Below, one piece after another: positions 1 to 7,518 of a DNA stretch of 10,089 bases. The notes under the pieces were generated by a model. That model was not told where the DNA came from. It saw only the letters and a list, made by a program, of their open reading frames with translations, and ran no database searches. The DNA is from Gammaproteobacteria bacterium (GTDB taxonomy: Bacteria > Pseudomonadota > Gammaproteobacteria > Arenicellales > UBA868). The stretch covers positions 1-10,089 of the forward strand of contig DPVA01000070.1 of assembly GCA_003529705.1 (NCBI GenBank). The letters run 5' to 3'. A program made the translations under genes and the position numbers. The number at the start of each line of letters is the position of its first letter. Position 1 is the first letter of the stretch.

Positions 1-634
1 CAAGTGCGCCAGCCAACCCAAATGCGTCAGCCAACGCTATCGGGTTGCCCGATTCGGCACGGATCGGCAGTTCGACCACCGCGGCATTGCCCAAGGGGCC
101 AATGCTCCCGCCGTCGTTTCCACCCGCATTGACGGTGACGATATCAGACGACACCGCCAATTTAATTTCACTGAAATTTAAATCCTTAGGTTCCCCAACG
201 AGTCGTCCCCGTACGTAACCACTAAACCCCGGGGGCACCTTTACGCCTAATGGTTTGGCCACGGCAGTGAGTTCACGAGTCTTGATTTCAAACGGCAGAT
301 CGATTCGAGCCGACTCTCCGAGCGGGCCGATGTTGCCGTTTGCCTCAATTTTCACTGCCTCCGTAATCAGTTGGATCTCAAGCCCACGCGCGTGCACATC
401 GCCCGGATGCCCGCGAATCACACCAACCGCGCTACCGGTTCCGGTATAGGGAAATTCAATCCCATAGGACTTTGTGAGATCTCCAAGCATTTGGGTCTCG
501 GCCTTGGCCGTAAATTCAATCCAGGGTTTTACGGCTCCGCCCAACCTTTCTACGTAGCCCTTCGCAGACAGACTCCCATGCTCGCCGGACGCGCTGACCA
601 CGACATCGTCGACTCTGAAATTACCAAGAGAACC
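1..634 (-). repeat. Tandem ~73-residue repeats inside the AsmA-family protein
   Basis: Three units can be aligned by eye in the translation, starting near residues 361, 435 and 507 (codons at 634, 412 and 196). They share a pattern: small-residue turn with G, a strand ending in V/I-x-A-x-G, then an LGG/GPLG turn, then a strand such as [11 protein letters not shown] or [11 protein letters not shown], then a helix-like stretch leading to AxxxG. The last unit is cut by the window edge. Similarity is at protein level; the DNA copies have diverged, so this is an old domain repeat and not a recent duplication. Confidence 0.55.
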
Positions 635-1714
635 TGTCAGGACACCTCGCGCCAGGGCGCTCGCCTTAAATGGCACCCGACCCTTGTAGAGGCTCACGAG
701 ATCGTGGAGCTGCTCGGTTTCAGCAAGGACCTCGAATCGGGTGGACGGCAACGGACCGCGTTGACGCGGCCCCACAAGACTGATGGATCCTGAAGCCGTA
801 AACCGCAGCATTGATGAGCGCGTCGTGACATCAATATTCTCGAGGCGCAGGTCGTGGCCGGCCTGACCGCGCATCGTGGCACGCACCTGAGCGGTCCCAC
901 TAAAAAGACTTCTGGCTCGCTCTGTGAGTCCAGGCACGAACATGGCGACGGATCGAGTCATGTCACCGGTCTCAAGCAAAAGGCTGAGATCGGCTTGACC
1001 TCCTCCCATGAGGTCACTCACGGTACCATTCACACTCCCAGAAATCGTACCGAGGACAAGGTTCAAAGAAGCTTCGAGATCGTCATCCCCGACCAACATC
1101 AACGAACCCTGCAGCTCGAGGGCGCTTCCGTTCAGTCGACCAACGCTGGTAACGGCACTGTCACGAGCCCCCTCCGGCAGGATCAACTCCAGCTTATCCA
1201 ACTCAAGGTCCTGATTGAGACGTGAATCTGGCCCGGAGTATCTAACCCGGCCCTGACGCACCAATATGTCACGCACAATCACCGGCGGTAGCGCTGACAC
1301 TTTTTCATCAGATACCTGGACGAAACCAAAGTGCCAATTGGTTTGACCCTCTGGACCCGAGACCAGATTGATAGATGGCTCGTCCAATTCAAGCCTGTTG
1401 ATGACCACCGTACCGGACAACAGCGACCATATCGCGAGTTCGACTTCACCATGCGTGAGACTCACCAATGGCAGGTCAGATACGTTTTCAGGACTCGATA
1501 CCTGCAACCCCGAGATAGACAGTCGCGTGGTCGGCCATAGCTGGAAATCCAGCCTATCGGTGATGCTCACCTCCCGCTCGATCACCGAGCCCAGCCAGAC
1601 CGCAACTCGGTCCCGATAACTGTCCCAGTTGAAGTACTGCAAAGCCAGCACCGGCAGGATCAGCAGTGCCACTAATAGTCCAACTGCCGATAAAATAAGG
1701 CGCTTTCGACTCAT
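1..1714 (-). CDS. AsmA family protein (C-terminal part off the left edge)
   Basis: The frame is open from ATG at 1714 to the left edge, giving 571 codons with no stop. An in-frame ATG at 1723 is an alternative start; neither has a clear ribosome binding site. Residues 5-25 form one hydrophobic segment, expected to be an uncleaved inner-membrane anchor. It is followed by the N-terminal AsmA signature: an [13 protein letters not shown] segment, then a short strand region ending LSISGLQV. The rest is beta-rich and low in cysteine, as in AsmA/TamB-type proteins, which are thought to bridge the periplasm and help phospholipid movement or outer-membrane assembly. Residues about 361-571 carry three tandem units of 72-74 residues that share a G-x-(L)G/PLG core. 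It is transcribed away from ttcA. Family membership is firm; the exact role, and whether it is AsmA itself or a paralogue, cannot be told from this part. Confidence 0.85.
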   Translation of the reverse strand, partial: MSRKRLILSAVGLLVALLILPVLALQYFNWDSYRDRVAVWLGSVIEREVSITDRLDFQLWPTTRLSISGLQVSSPENVSDLPLVSLTHGEVELAIWSLLSGTVVINRLELDEPSINLVSGPEGQTNWHFGFVQVSDEKVSALPPVIVRDILVRQGRVRYSGPDSRLNQDLELDKLELILPEGARDSAVTSVGRLNGSALELQGSLMLVGDDDLEASLNLVLGTISGSVNGTVSDLMGGGQADLSLLLETGDMTRSVAMFVPGLTERARSLFSGTAQVRATMRGQAGHDLRLENIDVTTRSSMLRFTASGSISLVGPRQRGPLPSTRFEVLAETEQLHDLVSLYKGRVPFKASALARGVLTGSLGNFRVDDVVVSASGEHGSLSAKGYVERLGGAVKPWIEFTAKAETQMLGDLTKSYGIEFPYTGTGSAVGVIRGHPGDVHARGLEIQLITEAVKIEANGNIGPLGESARIDLPFEIKTRELTAVAKPLGVKVPPGFSGYVRGRLVGEPKDLNFSEIKLAVSSDIVTVNAGGNDGGSIGPLGNAAVVELPIRAESGNPIALADAFGLAGAL

Positions 1715-1852
1715 GATGCCCATAGCATAAGGCAATGCGTGTTCAGTCCGCCAGAACCACGGGCTTGCCGCCGAGATAATCCTGAGCCCAGACCACCGTT
1801 AATCCAGAAATTCAAACCTTACCTAAGCCTTTTGCACCGTAACCCAGATGCC
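1715..1852. other. Divergent intergenic region between the asmA-like gene and ttcA
   Basis: This 138-bp gap separates two divergently transcribed genes and must hold both promoters. On the plus strand GATAAT at 1775-1780 could be a -10 element for ttcA, but no good -35 lies 16-18 bp upstream. No strong ribosome binding site precedes the ATG at 1853. The frame of ttcA is open back to an ATG at 1739, but those 38 extra residues are proline- and arginine-rich and have no counterpart in TtcA proteins, so I treat this stretch as non-coding. Confidence 0.4.
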
Positions 1853-2725
1853 ATGACCCAATCTGTTGATGAAAAGAAACTCGGCAAGCGACTTCGACGT
1901 GAGACCGGACGCGCCATTCAGGATTTTCAGATGATTGGCGAGGGAGACCGCGTTATGGTTTGCGTTTCCGGAGGAAAAGACTCCTTTGTCCTACTGGACC
2001 TTCTGGAACAGCTGCGGCATCGAGCGCCGGTCTCATTTTCACTGCGCGCGGTTCATCTCGACCAGAATCAGCCAGGGTTCCCAGTGGAGACCTTACGGGA
2101 ATATCTCGCGAGCCGCGAGATTCCCTTCGATATTGTTGATGAAGACACCTACAGCATAGTCAAACGTGTCATCCCTGAAGGAAAAACCATGTGTGGTCTT
2201 TGCTCAAGGCTTCGCCGGGGAATTTTATATCGCTACGCCTGCGACCACGGAATGAGTCGAATTGCTCTGGGGCATCATAGCGATGACATGATCGAGACCC
2301 TCTTTCTCAACATGTTCCATGGCGGGCAACTGAAGTCGATGCCGCCCAAGTTGCGCAGCGATGACAGGCGCAATGTTGTCATTCGACCGCTGGCCTATTG
2401 CCGTGAAGCCGATCTAGCACGTTTCGCGAAAATTAGAGAATATCCTGTTATCCCTTGCAATCTCTGTGGCTCACAGGATCATCTGCAGCGTCAGGCGATC
2501 AAGGCAATGCTGGCGGGCTGGGAGAAGTCGTGTCCCGGACGTATCGCTAGCATCTTCCGAAGCATTACGCAGGTGGCGCCCAGCCAACTGGCAGATCGTA
2601 GGCTGTTTGATTTTGGTGCGCTCGAGATCGAACCATCAAATCACCGCTGGCTTCCGGAGGGCGCAGTGACAAACGCCCAAGGCGACGTCGAAGAGCATAT
2701 CCCTGGCGCTAAAGTTCGACCATAG
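1853..2725 (+). CDS. ttcA: tRNA 2-thiocytidine(32) synthetase TtcA
   Basis: TtcA makes 2-thiocytidine at position 32 of certain tRNAs. It adenylates C32 with ATP and inserts sulfur with the help of a [4Fe-4S] cluster, in the cytoplasm. The 290-residue protein has the PP-loop SGGKDS at residues 39-44, preceded by the family block [16 protein letters not shown]. The cluster cysteines are visible as CGLC (114 and 117) followed by [10 protein letters not shown], and as CNLCGSQ (202 and 205). [16 protein letters not shown] at 140-155 and RPLAYCRE at 178-185 also match the family closely. The start at 1853 is chosen because it lines up with the beginning of E. coli TtcA (311 aa); the difference in length lies mainly at the C-terminus. 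It is the first gene of a unit with apeB, whose start lies 13 nt after its stop. The assignment is essentially certain. Confidence 0.97.
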   Translation: MTQSVDEKKLGKRLRRETGRAIQDFQMIGEGDRVMVCVSGGKDSFVLLDLLEQLRHRAPVSFSLRAVHLDQNQPGFPVETLREYLASREIPFDIVDEDTYSIVKRVIPEGKTMCGLCSRLRRGILYRYACDHGMSRIALGHHSDDMIETLFLNMFHGGQLKSMPPKLRSDDRRNVVIRPLAYCREADLARFAKIREYPVIPCNLCGSQDHLQRQAIKAMLAGWEKSCPGRIASIFRSITQVAPSQLADRRLFDFGALEIEPSNHRWLPEGAVTNAQGDVEEHIPGAKVRP

Positions 2726-2741
2726 AGGAGCACACATCTTG
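2725..2741 (+). promoter_or_regulatory. Ribosome binding site fixing the TTG start of apeB
   Basis: GAGGAG at 2725-2730 overlaps the last base of the ttcA stop codon and lies 8 nt before TTG at 2739. The next in-frame ATG (M27) is at 2817-2819, after residues that belong to the M18 family N-terminus, so TTG is the best start. The placement suggests that translation of the two genes is coupled. Confidence 0.8.
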
Positions 2742-4034
2742 AACCCAGAATCGTTTAACTCCGGACTGATCCCATTTCTGGATGCCTCACCCAGTCCTTT
2801 TCACGCTGTCGCCTCTATGCAGCAGGCACTGCAGGCGAAAGGTTTTAGCGATCTCGACCCGACCGCGACATGGTCCGTCGGGAGCAGTGAAAAAGTCCTG
2901 ATCACTCGCAACCATTCATCCCTGATTGCTTTTAGGACAGGCAAGGCACCGCTTGCGGACACAGGCATCCGAATGATCGGAGCCCATACTGACAGCCCCT
3001 GCCTGCGAATCAAACCGTCACCTGATGTCAGACGATCAGGCATGCACCAGCTTGGTGCGGAGGTCTATGGCGGTATGCTGCTCGCCCCGTGGTTCGATCG
3101 TGATCTTTCCATTGCGGGGCGCGTAACCTGCACAGATGTTGAGAGCCGCCGCCTCTCACTGCTGATTGATTTCGAAAGACCGATCGTCACGGTCCCAAGT
3201 CTTGCGATTCATCTCAATCGAGACATCCACAAGAACCGCACTATCAACCCTCAGAAGGAAGTCGTACCGATTCTATGCGATCTTGCGCACCAAAGTGGGT
3301 CAGGGTTTCACGGAATGCTGCTGGATCAGGTTCATCATCAACACCCGGGATCAAATGTGCAGGCGGTGACTGACTATGAGTTGAGTTGCTACGACACGCA
3401 AGGTGCACAGCAGGTCGGGATTAACGGCGATTATCTTGCGAGCGCGCGTCTGGATAATCTGTTGAGCTGCTATGCGGGTCTTCATAGCCTGCTGAATGCT
3501 GAAACCGAACAGTCTGTTCTGTTGGTCTGCAATGACCACGAAGAAGTTGGTAGCGCTTCGGCAGCCGGGGCACAGGGGCCTTTCTTGCGGACGGTGCTGG
3601 AGCGTCTTTGCGGCGACGCCGAAACCCTAGCCCGGGTGCTGGAGCGCTCCCTGCTGGTCTCAGTGGACAACGCCCACGCGCTGCATCCCAACTATGAAAA
3701 CAAGCACGACCCAGAGCACCAACCGCGACTCAATGGCGGTCCTGTCATTAAGTTCAATGCCAACCAGCGCTATGCGACCAATAGCGCGACGGCCGCAACC
3801 TTCCGGCAACTCTGTACCCAGGCCGGCGTTCCGGTCCAGTCGATCGCAATGCGCAGTGATATGGCCTGCGGTAGTACTATCGGCCCGATCACCTCGACGG
3901 TTCTCGGTGTAGACACGGTGGATGTGGGTGCCCCACAACTCGGTATGCATTCGATTCGCGAGACCACCGGCTGGAAAGATCCAGTACTACTCTACCGAGT
4001 ACTTCGACAACTTTTCGAATCTGACAAACTCTAA
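2739..4034 (+). CDS. apeB: M18 family aminopeptidase (aspartyl aminopeptidase type)
   Basis: This is a cytoplasmic zinc aminopeptidase of family M18 that removes N-terminal residues, classically acidic ones, from peptides. At 431 aa it has the usual length. All expected metal and catalytic positions are present: H83 in GAHTDSP, D239 in ARLDNLLS, the acidic pair E268-E269 in NDHEEVGS (general base and zinc ligand), D310 in SVDNAHALHPNY, and H404 in LGMHSIRE. Other family blocks are FDRDLSIAGRV (119-129), HLNRDIH (158-164) and RSDMACGSTIGPITS near residue 370. The ends are complete: the N-terminal block SPFHAV at 19-24 is typical, and the C-terminus ends a few residues after the last family helix. 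It shares a transcript with ttcA and is followed by a terminator. There is no signal peptide. The symbol apeB follows Pseudomonas usage; substrate preference is inferred from the family. Confidence 0.95.
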   Translation: MNPESFNSGLIPFLDASPSPFHAVASMQQALQAKGFSDLDPTATWSVGSSEKVLITRNHSSLIAFRTGKAPLADTGIRMIGAHTDSPCLRIKPSPDVRRSGMHQLGAEVYGGMLLAPWFDRDLSIAGRVTCTDVESRRLSLLIDFERPIVTVPSLAIHLNRDIHKNRTINPQKEVVPILCDLAHQSGSGFHGMLLDQVHHQHPGSNVQAVTDYELSCYDTQGAQQVGINGDYLASARLDNLLSCYAGLHSLLNAETEQSVLLVCNDHEEVGSASAAGAQGPFLRTVLERLCGDAETLARVLERSLLVSVDNAHALHPNYENKHDPEHQPRLNGGPVIKFNANQRYATNSATAATFRQLCTQAGVPVQSIAMRSDMACGSTIGPITSTVLGVDTVDVGAPQLGMHSIRETTGWKDPVLLYRVLRQLFESDKL

Positions 4035-4062
4035 TCCTTTTGCTGTGCTCTAGGAAACATCG

Positions 4063-4098
4063 AAAAAAGGTCGGGCGTAATCCCCGACTTTTTCTTTT
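4063..4098. terminator. Bidirectional Rho-independent terminator after apeB
   Basis: AAAGGTCGGG at 4066-4075 pairs with CCCGACTTTT at 4083-4092, a 10-bp stem with one G-T pair and a 7-nt loop. The plus strand continues with T-rich sequence to 4098, ending the ttcA-apeB transcript 29 nt after the apeB stop. The A-run at 4063-4068 gives a T-run on the minus strand, so the same hairpin can stop transcription coming from prfC and the cytochrome remnant. Confidence 0.85.
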
Positions 4099-4147
4099 AG
4101 TTTCTGAATGCTCCAGCAGTTTATACCGAAACCTCGACGCCCTTATG

Positions 4148-4471
4148 TTAGCGTGACTGATCGACGATGTAGTCAACCGCAAGTTTGACGCCATCATCGC
4201 TACGGTGCGCAAAACCGTCTTTTGGCGACATATTGCCCGTATTACCCTGCACCCGACGATGGCATGCTCGTGCATCAGATCCATCCCTTGAACAATGCGA
4301 CCCACCTAGGCGTCCTTATCACCGACCTTTGGTACACCCGCGACCCCTGCACTATGGCAATGCCATGCAGCCGCTGTTATAGCTGGCTGCGCCGTCCGCC
4401 TGTACTGCTGTCGAAACTAAACCCATCAGTGCGAGACTGATCAGGACAAGTTTTTTGTCGTCTCGCTCCTT
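4148..4471 (-). pseudogene. Decayed c-type cytochrome gene, cytochrome c5-like
   Basis: Reading the minus strand through three frames gives a nearly complete small periplasmic cytochrome of about 103 residues. A signal peptide (KKLVLISLALMGLVSTAVQA, 4456-4397) is followed by the haem motif CMACH, then SAGVAGVPKVGDKDA, then VGRIVQGMDLMHEHA, then GNTGNMSPKDGFAHRSDD, whose Met is the probable axial ligand, and a last helix ending at TAA 4150-4148. Lesions: no ATG, GTG or TTG stands where the start should be, although AAGGAG remains at 4471-4466; one extra base near 4359-4360 splits CMA from CH; TAG at 4308-4306 stands where the family has Trp; one base is missing near 4248. The two indels cancel, so the C-terminus returns to the original frame. 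The conserved residues between lesions suggest recent loss. The intact protein would have carried electrons in the periplasm. Sequencing error is unlikely to explain four lesions together. Confidence 0.85.
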
Positions 4472-4574
4472 AATGTCAATATTTTGCCGCCGAAGAATGG
4501 ATTGGTGAGCCACGAGAATTCTGTGCTGCTGGAATTTTATGGTCTGCCCTCTTTTACAGTCTCCGGAATCTGCA
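4472..4574. other. Gap between prfC and the cytochrome remnant
   Basis: This ~100-bp spacer lies between two minus-strand genes. I see no hairpin with a T-run on the minus strand. TTGACA on the minus strand at 4480-4475 is too close to the remnant's ribosome binding site to be its -35. prfC may therefore read through to the terminator at 4063-4098. Confidence 0.4.
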
Positions 4575-6152
4575 TCACAACTCCCGGGTCGTATGAAAAA
4601 CAACTTCGGGCCAACGTTCCTCCGCGAGGCGAAGATTGGCGAGGTTGGGTGCTAGATAAGTCAAGGCGCCCGACGCATCCAGGGCAAGATTCTGGGCTGC
4701 CTTATTTTTTAGCTCCTCCAGCCGTGGCGCATCTTCGCTGTCGAGCCAACGAACCGTGGCGACCGGCGCCGCCTCAAAACTGCAGTCCACGCCGTATTCA
4801 TGCTTAAGGCGGTGCGCGACCACATCAAACTGAAGGATACCCACTGCACCCAAAACCAGATCATTACTCAGCATCGGCCGGAATACCTGAGTCGCACCCT
4901 CTTCACTCAACTGGTCGAGACCCTTGTTTAATGCCTTGGCCCTTAGCGGATCCGCCAGACGTACCCGTCGAAAAAGCTCTGGTGCAAAACTGGGAATACC
5001 CAGAAATTTGAGATCTTCACCCACCGTGAAGGTATCACCGATCTGGATCGTGCCGTGATTATGCAGCCCAATGATATCTCCAGCCACCGCACCACTCGCC
5101 GATTCCCGTCGGGCCGCCATGAAGGTGATGGCATTATGCAGTTGCATATCACGGCCTGCACGCACATGCCGAACCTTCAGACCTTTGCGAAAACTGCCTG
5201 AGGTGATCCGAAGAAAAGCAACCCGATCGTGGTGGGCAGGGTCCATGTTGGCCTGGATCTTGAACACGAATCCAGTAAACAATGATTCGCTGGCATCGAC
5301 GGACCGAGTCCTAGACGTTCTTGGCAAGGGCGATGGCGCATAGTCGACGAACGTATCGATCAGTTCGTCAGTGCCCTCTTGGTTCAGGGCTGATCCAAAA
5401 AAGACGGGCGTCAAATGCCCAGAGAGATAGGCGTCACGGTCAAAAGTATTCGAGGCGGCCTGCAGCAGTTCGATCTCTTCTCGCAACGCCCGCACATCGT
5501 CGGCCACCACTGCGTCAAGTTCGGGATTATCCAGACCCTGGATCATCCGGGCTGCGGCGCCACCTGACCCCGTGCGATCAAACAGTGAGATCGTGTCATC
5601 CAGAAGCCGATACACCCCACAAAAATGTCTGCCGGATCCAAGCGGCCATGTCACCGGGGCACAACTGATGTTGAGTACCGACTCAATCTCGTCGAGCAGT
5701 TCAACCGGATCCCGACCTTCGCGATCCATCTTGTTCACAAAGGTCATGATGGGCGTATCCCGCAGACGGCAGACGTCCATCAGTTTAATCGTTCGCTCTT
5801 CGACACCCTTGGCCGCATCAATGACCATGAGTGCTGAGTCCACTGCCGTCAGCGTGCGATAGGTATCCTCTGAGAAATCAGCGTGGCCGGGTGTATCCAG
5901 CAAATTCACAATGAAGTGCCGGTACTCGAACTGCATTACTGACGAGGTAACCGAGATACCCCGCTCTTTCTCGAGTTTCATCCAGTCCGAGGTGGCGTAA
6001 CGACCCGTCTTGCGCGCGCGCACCGTTCCTGCTTCCTGGATAGCGCCACCGTAATGGAGAAACTTCTCGGTGAGAGTAGTCTTGCCCGCGTCCGGGTGCG
6101 AGATGATGGCAAAGGTACGTCGCCGCTGTACCTCGCCCAGATGATCCGACAT
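4575..6152 (-). CDS. prfC: Peptide chain release factor 3 (RF3)
   Basis: RF3 is the GTPase that recycles RF1 and RF2 from the ribosome after peptide release. From ATG at 6152 the protein has 525 residues (E. coli 529). The GTPase motifs are all present: [12 protein letters not shown] (P-loop, 18-29), the switch region with [15 protein letters not shown] (63-77), DTPGH (86-90) and NKMD (140-143). The C-terminal part carries family blocks such as GILQFDVV and the ending [11 protein letters not shown], which distinguish RF3 from EF-G. The frame is open upstream to an ATG at 6245, but those 31 residues do not match RF3, and a TATAAT element at 6191-6186 lies between the two ATGs, so 6152 is preferred. 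The ribosome binding site is weak. The gene stands alone, with a cytochrome remnant 100 nt downstream. Confidence 0.97.
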   Translation of the reverse strand: MSDHLGEVQRRRTFAIISHPDAGKTTLTEKFLHYGGAIQEAGTVRARKTGRYATSDWMKLEKERGISVTSSVMQFEYRHFIVNLLDTPGHADFSEDTYRTLTAVDSALMVIDAAKGVEERTIKLMDVCRLRDTPIMTFVNKMDREGRDPVELLDEIESVLNISCAPVTWPLGSGRHFCGVYRLLDDTISLFDRTGSGGAAARMIQGLDNPELDAVVADDVRALREEIELLQAASNTFDRDAYLSGHLTPVFFGSALNQEGTDELIDTFVDYAPSPLPRTSRTRSVDASESLFTGFVFKIQANMDPAHHDRVAFLRITSGSFRKGLKVRHVRAGRDMQLHNAITFMAARRESASGAVAGDIIGLHNHGTIQIGDTFTVGEDLKFLGIPSFAPELFRRVRLADPLRAKALNKGLDQLSEEGATQVFRPMLSNDLVLGAVGILQFDVVAHRLKHEYGVDCSFEAAPVATVRWLDSEDAPRLEELKNKAAQNLALDASGALTYLAPNLANLRLAEERWPEVVFHTTREL

Positions 6153-6185
6153 AAAACCGTGACCGCTGGGATGAAACGACGGCGG

Positions 6186-6214
6186 ATTATAACGCCCGCG
6201 GAGAGCGCGCTCGA
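6186..6214 (-). promoter_or_regulatory. Candidate sigma-70 promoter of prfC
   Basis: A perfect TATAAT lies on the minus strand at 6191-6186. Seventeen bases upstream is TCGAGC (6214-6209), a poor -35. Transcription would start near 6179 and give a leader of about 27 nt before the ATG at 6152. A 10-bp palindrome, GAGCGCGCTC (6203-6212), overlaps the -35 and spacer and could be a protein site or chance. Confidence 0.5.
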
Positions 6215-6245
6215 GATAACATTCCCCGATGCCACAAACCCCCAA

Positions 6246-6553
6246 TGGGGCATGATGTGGAGGTATCGCTAATATTCCTCCCGTTTCCGACTATCTTCCG
6301 CGCTATGGCTGGGACGAAAAGACTGGGAAAATGGCAAGGGTATCTGGGGGTTATAACGATCGAAATCGTGGGAGCGCCGGCGACGAATCCGGTGCATCCG
6401 ATATCGGGTATTCCATCTGCTTCTATTCAAGGCACTTTCGATTCCCTACGAGATCGGAGCGTCCATTCTAACGGGCAGAAATCCGCACTCAAAGGGGATT
6501 TGAACATCTGAAGTGCCTGCTCTGGGCACTACAACATCTCGACATACGGCATA
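6246..6553. other. Gene-poor interval between prfC and the HTH-PBP regulator
   Basis: I find no convincing gene in these ~300 bp. An 88-codon plus-strand frame at 6245-6511 has no recognisable motif, no ribosome binding site and overlaps the prfC upstream region, so I do not call it. A short hairpin CCCC-AAT-GGGG lies at 6240-6250. Near the right end CATAAT at 6550-6555 could be the -10 of the downstream regulator, with only a weak -35 match. It sits inside a small palindrome GCAT-A-ATGC (6549-6557). No tRNA, terminator or repeat is visible. Confidence 0.4.
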
Positions 6554-6583
6554 ATGCTGCATGTATTGATTCGAATTCTACGT

Positions 6584-7471
6584 ATGGAATTTTCTACTGG
6601 TGAATACCTAACCACCCGCGAGGTAGCAAAACTCCTGCGGGTCAAAGAGCGAAAGGTTTACGACCTCGTCGCCCGAGAGCAGATTCCCTGCACCAAAGCC
6701 ACCGGAAAACTGCTTTTCCCCAAGGCTGCGATCGGGAATTGGCTGGCATCAAACCGAACCGGGCCAGACACTGTGGGCAATCAGGGTACCGCACCGAACG
6801 TTATTCTGGGAAGTCATGACCCTCTACTCGAGTGGGCATTGAAAAAATCTGACTGCGCCATTGCTAGTCATTTCGGCGGTAGTGTCGATGGACTTGAGCG
6901 ATTCGCTCAAAAAAATGGCATCGCCACCGGCCTGCACATCTACGAACCGGAGACTGATGGATGGAATATCGATTCAGTTCGGCAGCGCTTCAACGGTCAG
7001 GACATCGCTCTGGTTGAGTTCTGCTGGCGCCAACGAGGACTCATCGTCCAGCCCGGCGAGGAAAATACCATCACCGGAATTTCCGACCTGCCCGGCCGGC
7101 GCATGGTCAAACGTCTCGCCGGTACCGGCAGCCAGCTACTGCTCGATCAGTTGATCCGACGTGAAGGCATCTCGCCGTCCACTATCGACTTCTCTATCGA
7201 GGCGCATACCGAAACCGAGGCGGCCTCCGCTGTTCTGGAGGATCTGACCGATGCAGCATTCGGGCTCAAAGCCCTGGCGGAGCGCTATCGACTCGGTTTT
7301 GTACCTATTATCCAGGAACGTTTTGACCTTTTGGTATATCGACGGTCTTGGTTTGAGCCTTCGCTACAAGCCTTAGCGCAGTTCTGTGCCTCGCCGGATT
7401 TTTACACCAAAGCCAAGTCTCTAGCAGGCTATGACACCCGAGGATTGGGCACGGTCCACTTCAATGGCTAA
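6584..7471 (+). CDS. One-component regulator: excisionase-type HTH fused to a PBP-like (molybdate-binding-type) domain
   Basis: The 295-residue protein has two parts. Residues 8-57 are an excisionase/MerR-like helix-turn-helix: YLTTREVAKLLRVKERKVYDLV, a short wing with TGKLLFPKAAIGNWL. Residues about 70-290 resemble the PBP-like domain (Pfam PF12727 type) found in molybdenum-related proteins and regulators: GSHDPLLEWAL, FGGSVDGLERF, a GLPGxxxxxR-like ISDLPGRRMVKR, GTGSQLLLDQL, a D-A-A-FGLKALAERY segment and the ending YDTRGLGTVHF. There is no signal peptide or membrane segment, so it acts in the cytoplasm. It converges on tupA with 27 nt between stop codons, so control of the tup genes by an oxyanion co-effector is the natural inference. 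ATG at 6584 is preferred because the HTH begins right after it; an in-frame ATG at 6554 overlaps a possible -10. Neither start has a good ribosome binding site. The domain calls are firm; the ligand is not known. Confidence 0.85.
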   Translation: MEFSTGEYLTTREVAKLLRVKERKVYDLVAREQIPCTKATGKLLFPKAAIGNWLASNRTGPDTVGNQGTAPNVILGSHDPLLEWALKKSDCAIASHFGGSVDGLERFAQKNGIATGLHIYEPETDGWNIDSVRQRFNGQDIALVEFCWRQRGLIVQPGEENTITGISDLPGRRMVKRLAGTGSQLLLDQLIRREGISPSTIDFSIEAHTETEAASAVLEDLTDAAFGLKALAERYRLGFVPIIQERFDLLVYRRSWFEPSLQALAQFCASPDFYTKAKSLAGYDTRGLGTVHFNG

Positions 7472-7479
7472 GACACCGC

Positions 7480-7518
7480 TTCCGAGGATTAAACACGTTC
7501 AGCGTGAAGCGTTCGGAA
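7480..7518. other. Nested inverted repeats over the convergent stop codons
   Basis: TTCCGA (7480-7485) pairs with TCGGAA (7513-7518), and inside it CACG (7494-7497) pairs with CGTG (7503-7506). The structure spans the gap between the regulator and tupA and the last codons of tupA. No T-run follows on either strand, so it is not a classical terminator; it is the only structured element in the convergent junction. Confidence 0.25.

Noticed and set aside
371..1225. Plus-strand frames at 371-793 and 854-1225
   Set aside because: Both are antisense to the open AsmA-like frame, have no family motifs or ribosome binding sites, and look like shadows.
1739..1852. 38-residue N-terminal extension of TtcA from ATG 1739
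   Set aside because: It is proline/arginine-rich, absent from known TtcA proteins, and lies in the divergent promoter gap.
3889..4305. 138-codon minus-strand frame
   Set aside because: Its first ~19 codons are the middle of the cytochrome remnant after the TAG; the rest is out of frame and antisense to apeB.
4352..4603. 83-codon minus-strand frame starting inside prfC
   Set aside because: Only its second half is meaningful, as the signal peptide and first haem residues of the cytochrome remnant. The start is a chance ATG in the prfC end.
6245..6511. 88-codon plus-strand frame between prfC and the regulator
   Set aside because: It has no recognisable domain and no ribosome binding site, its composition is unremarkable, and it overlaps the prfC upstream region.
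6566..6582. tRNA-like TTCGAAT stretch
   Set aside because: No paired T-stem, acceptor stem or anticodon arm can be drawn around it.
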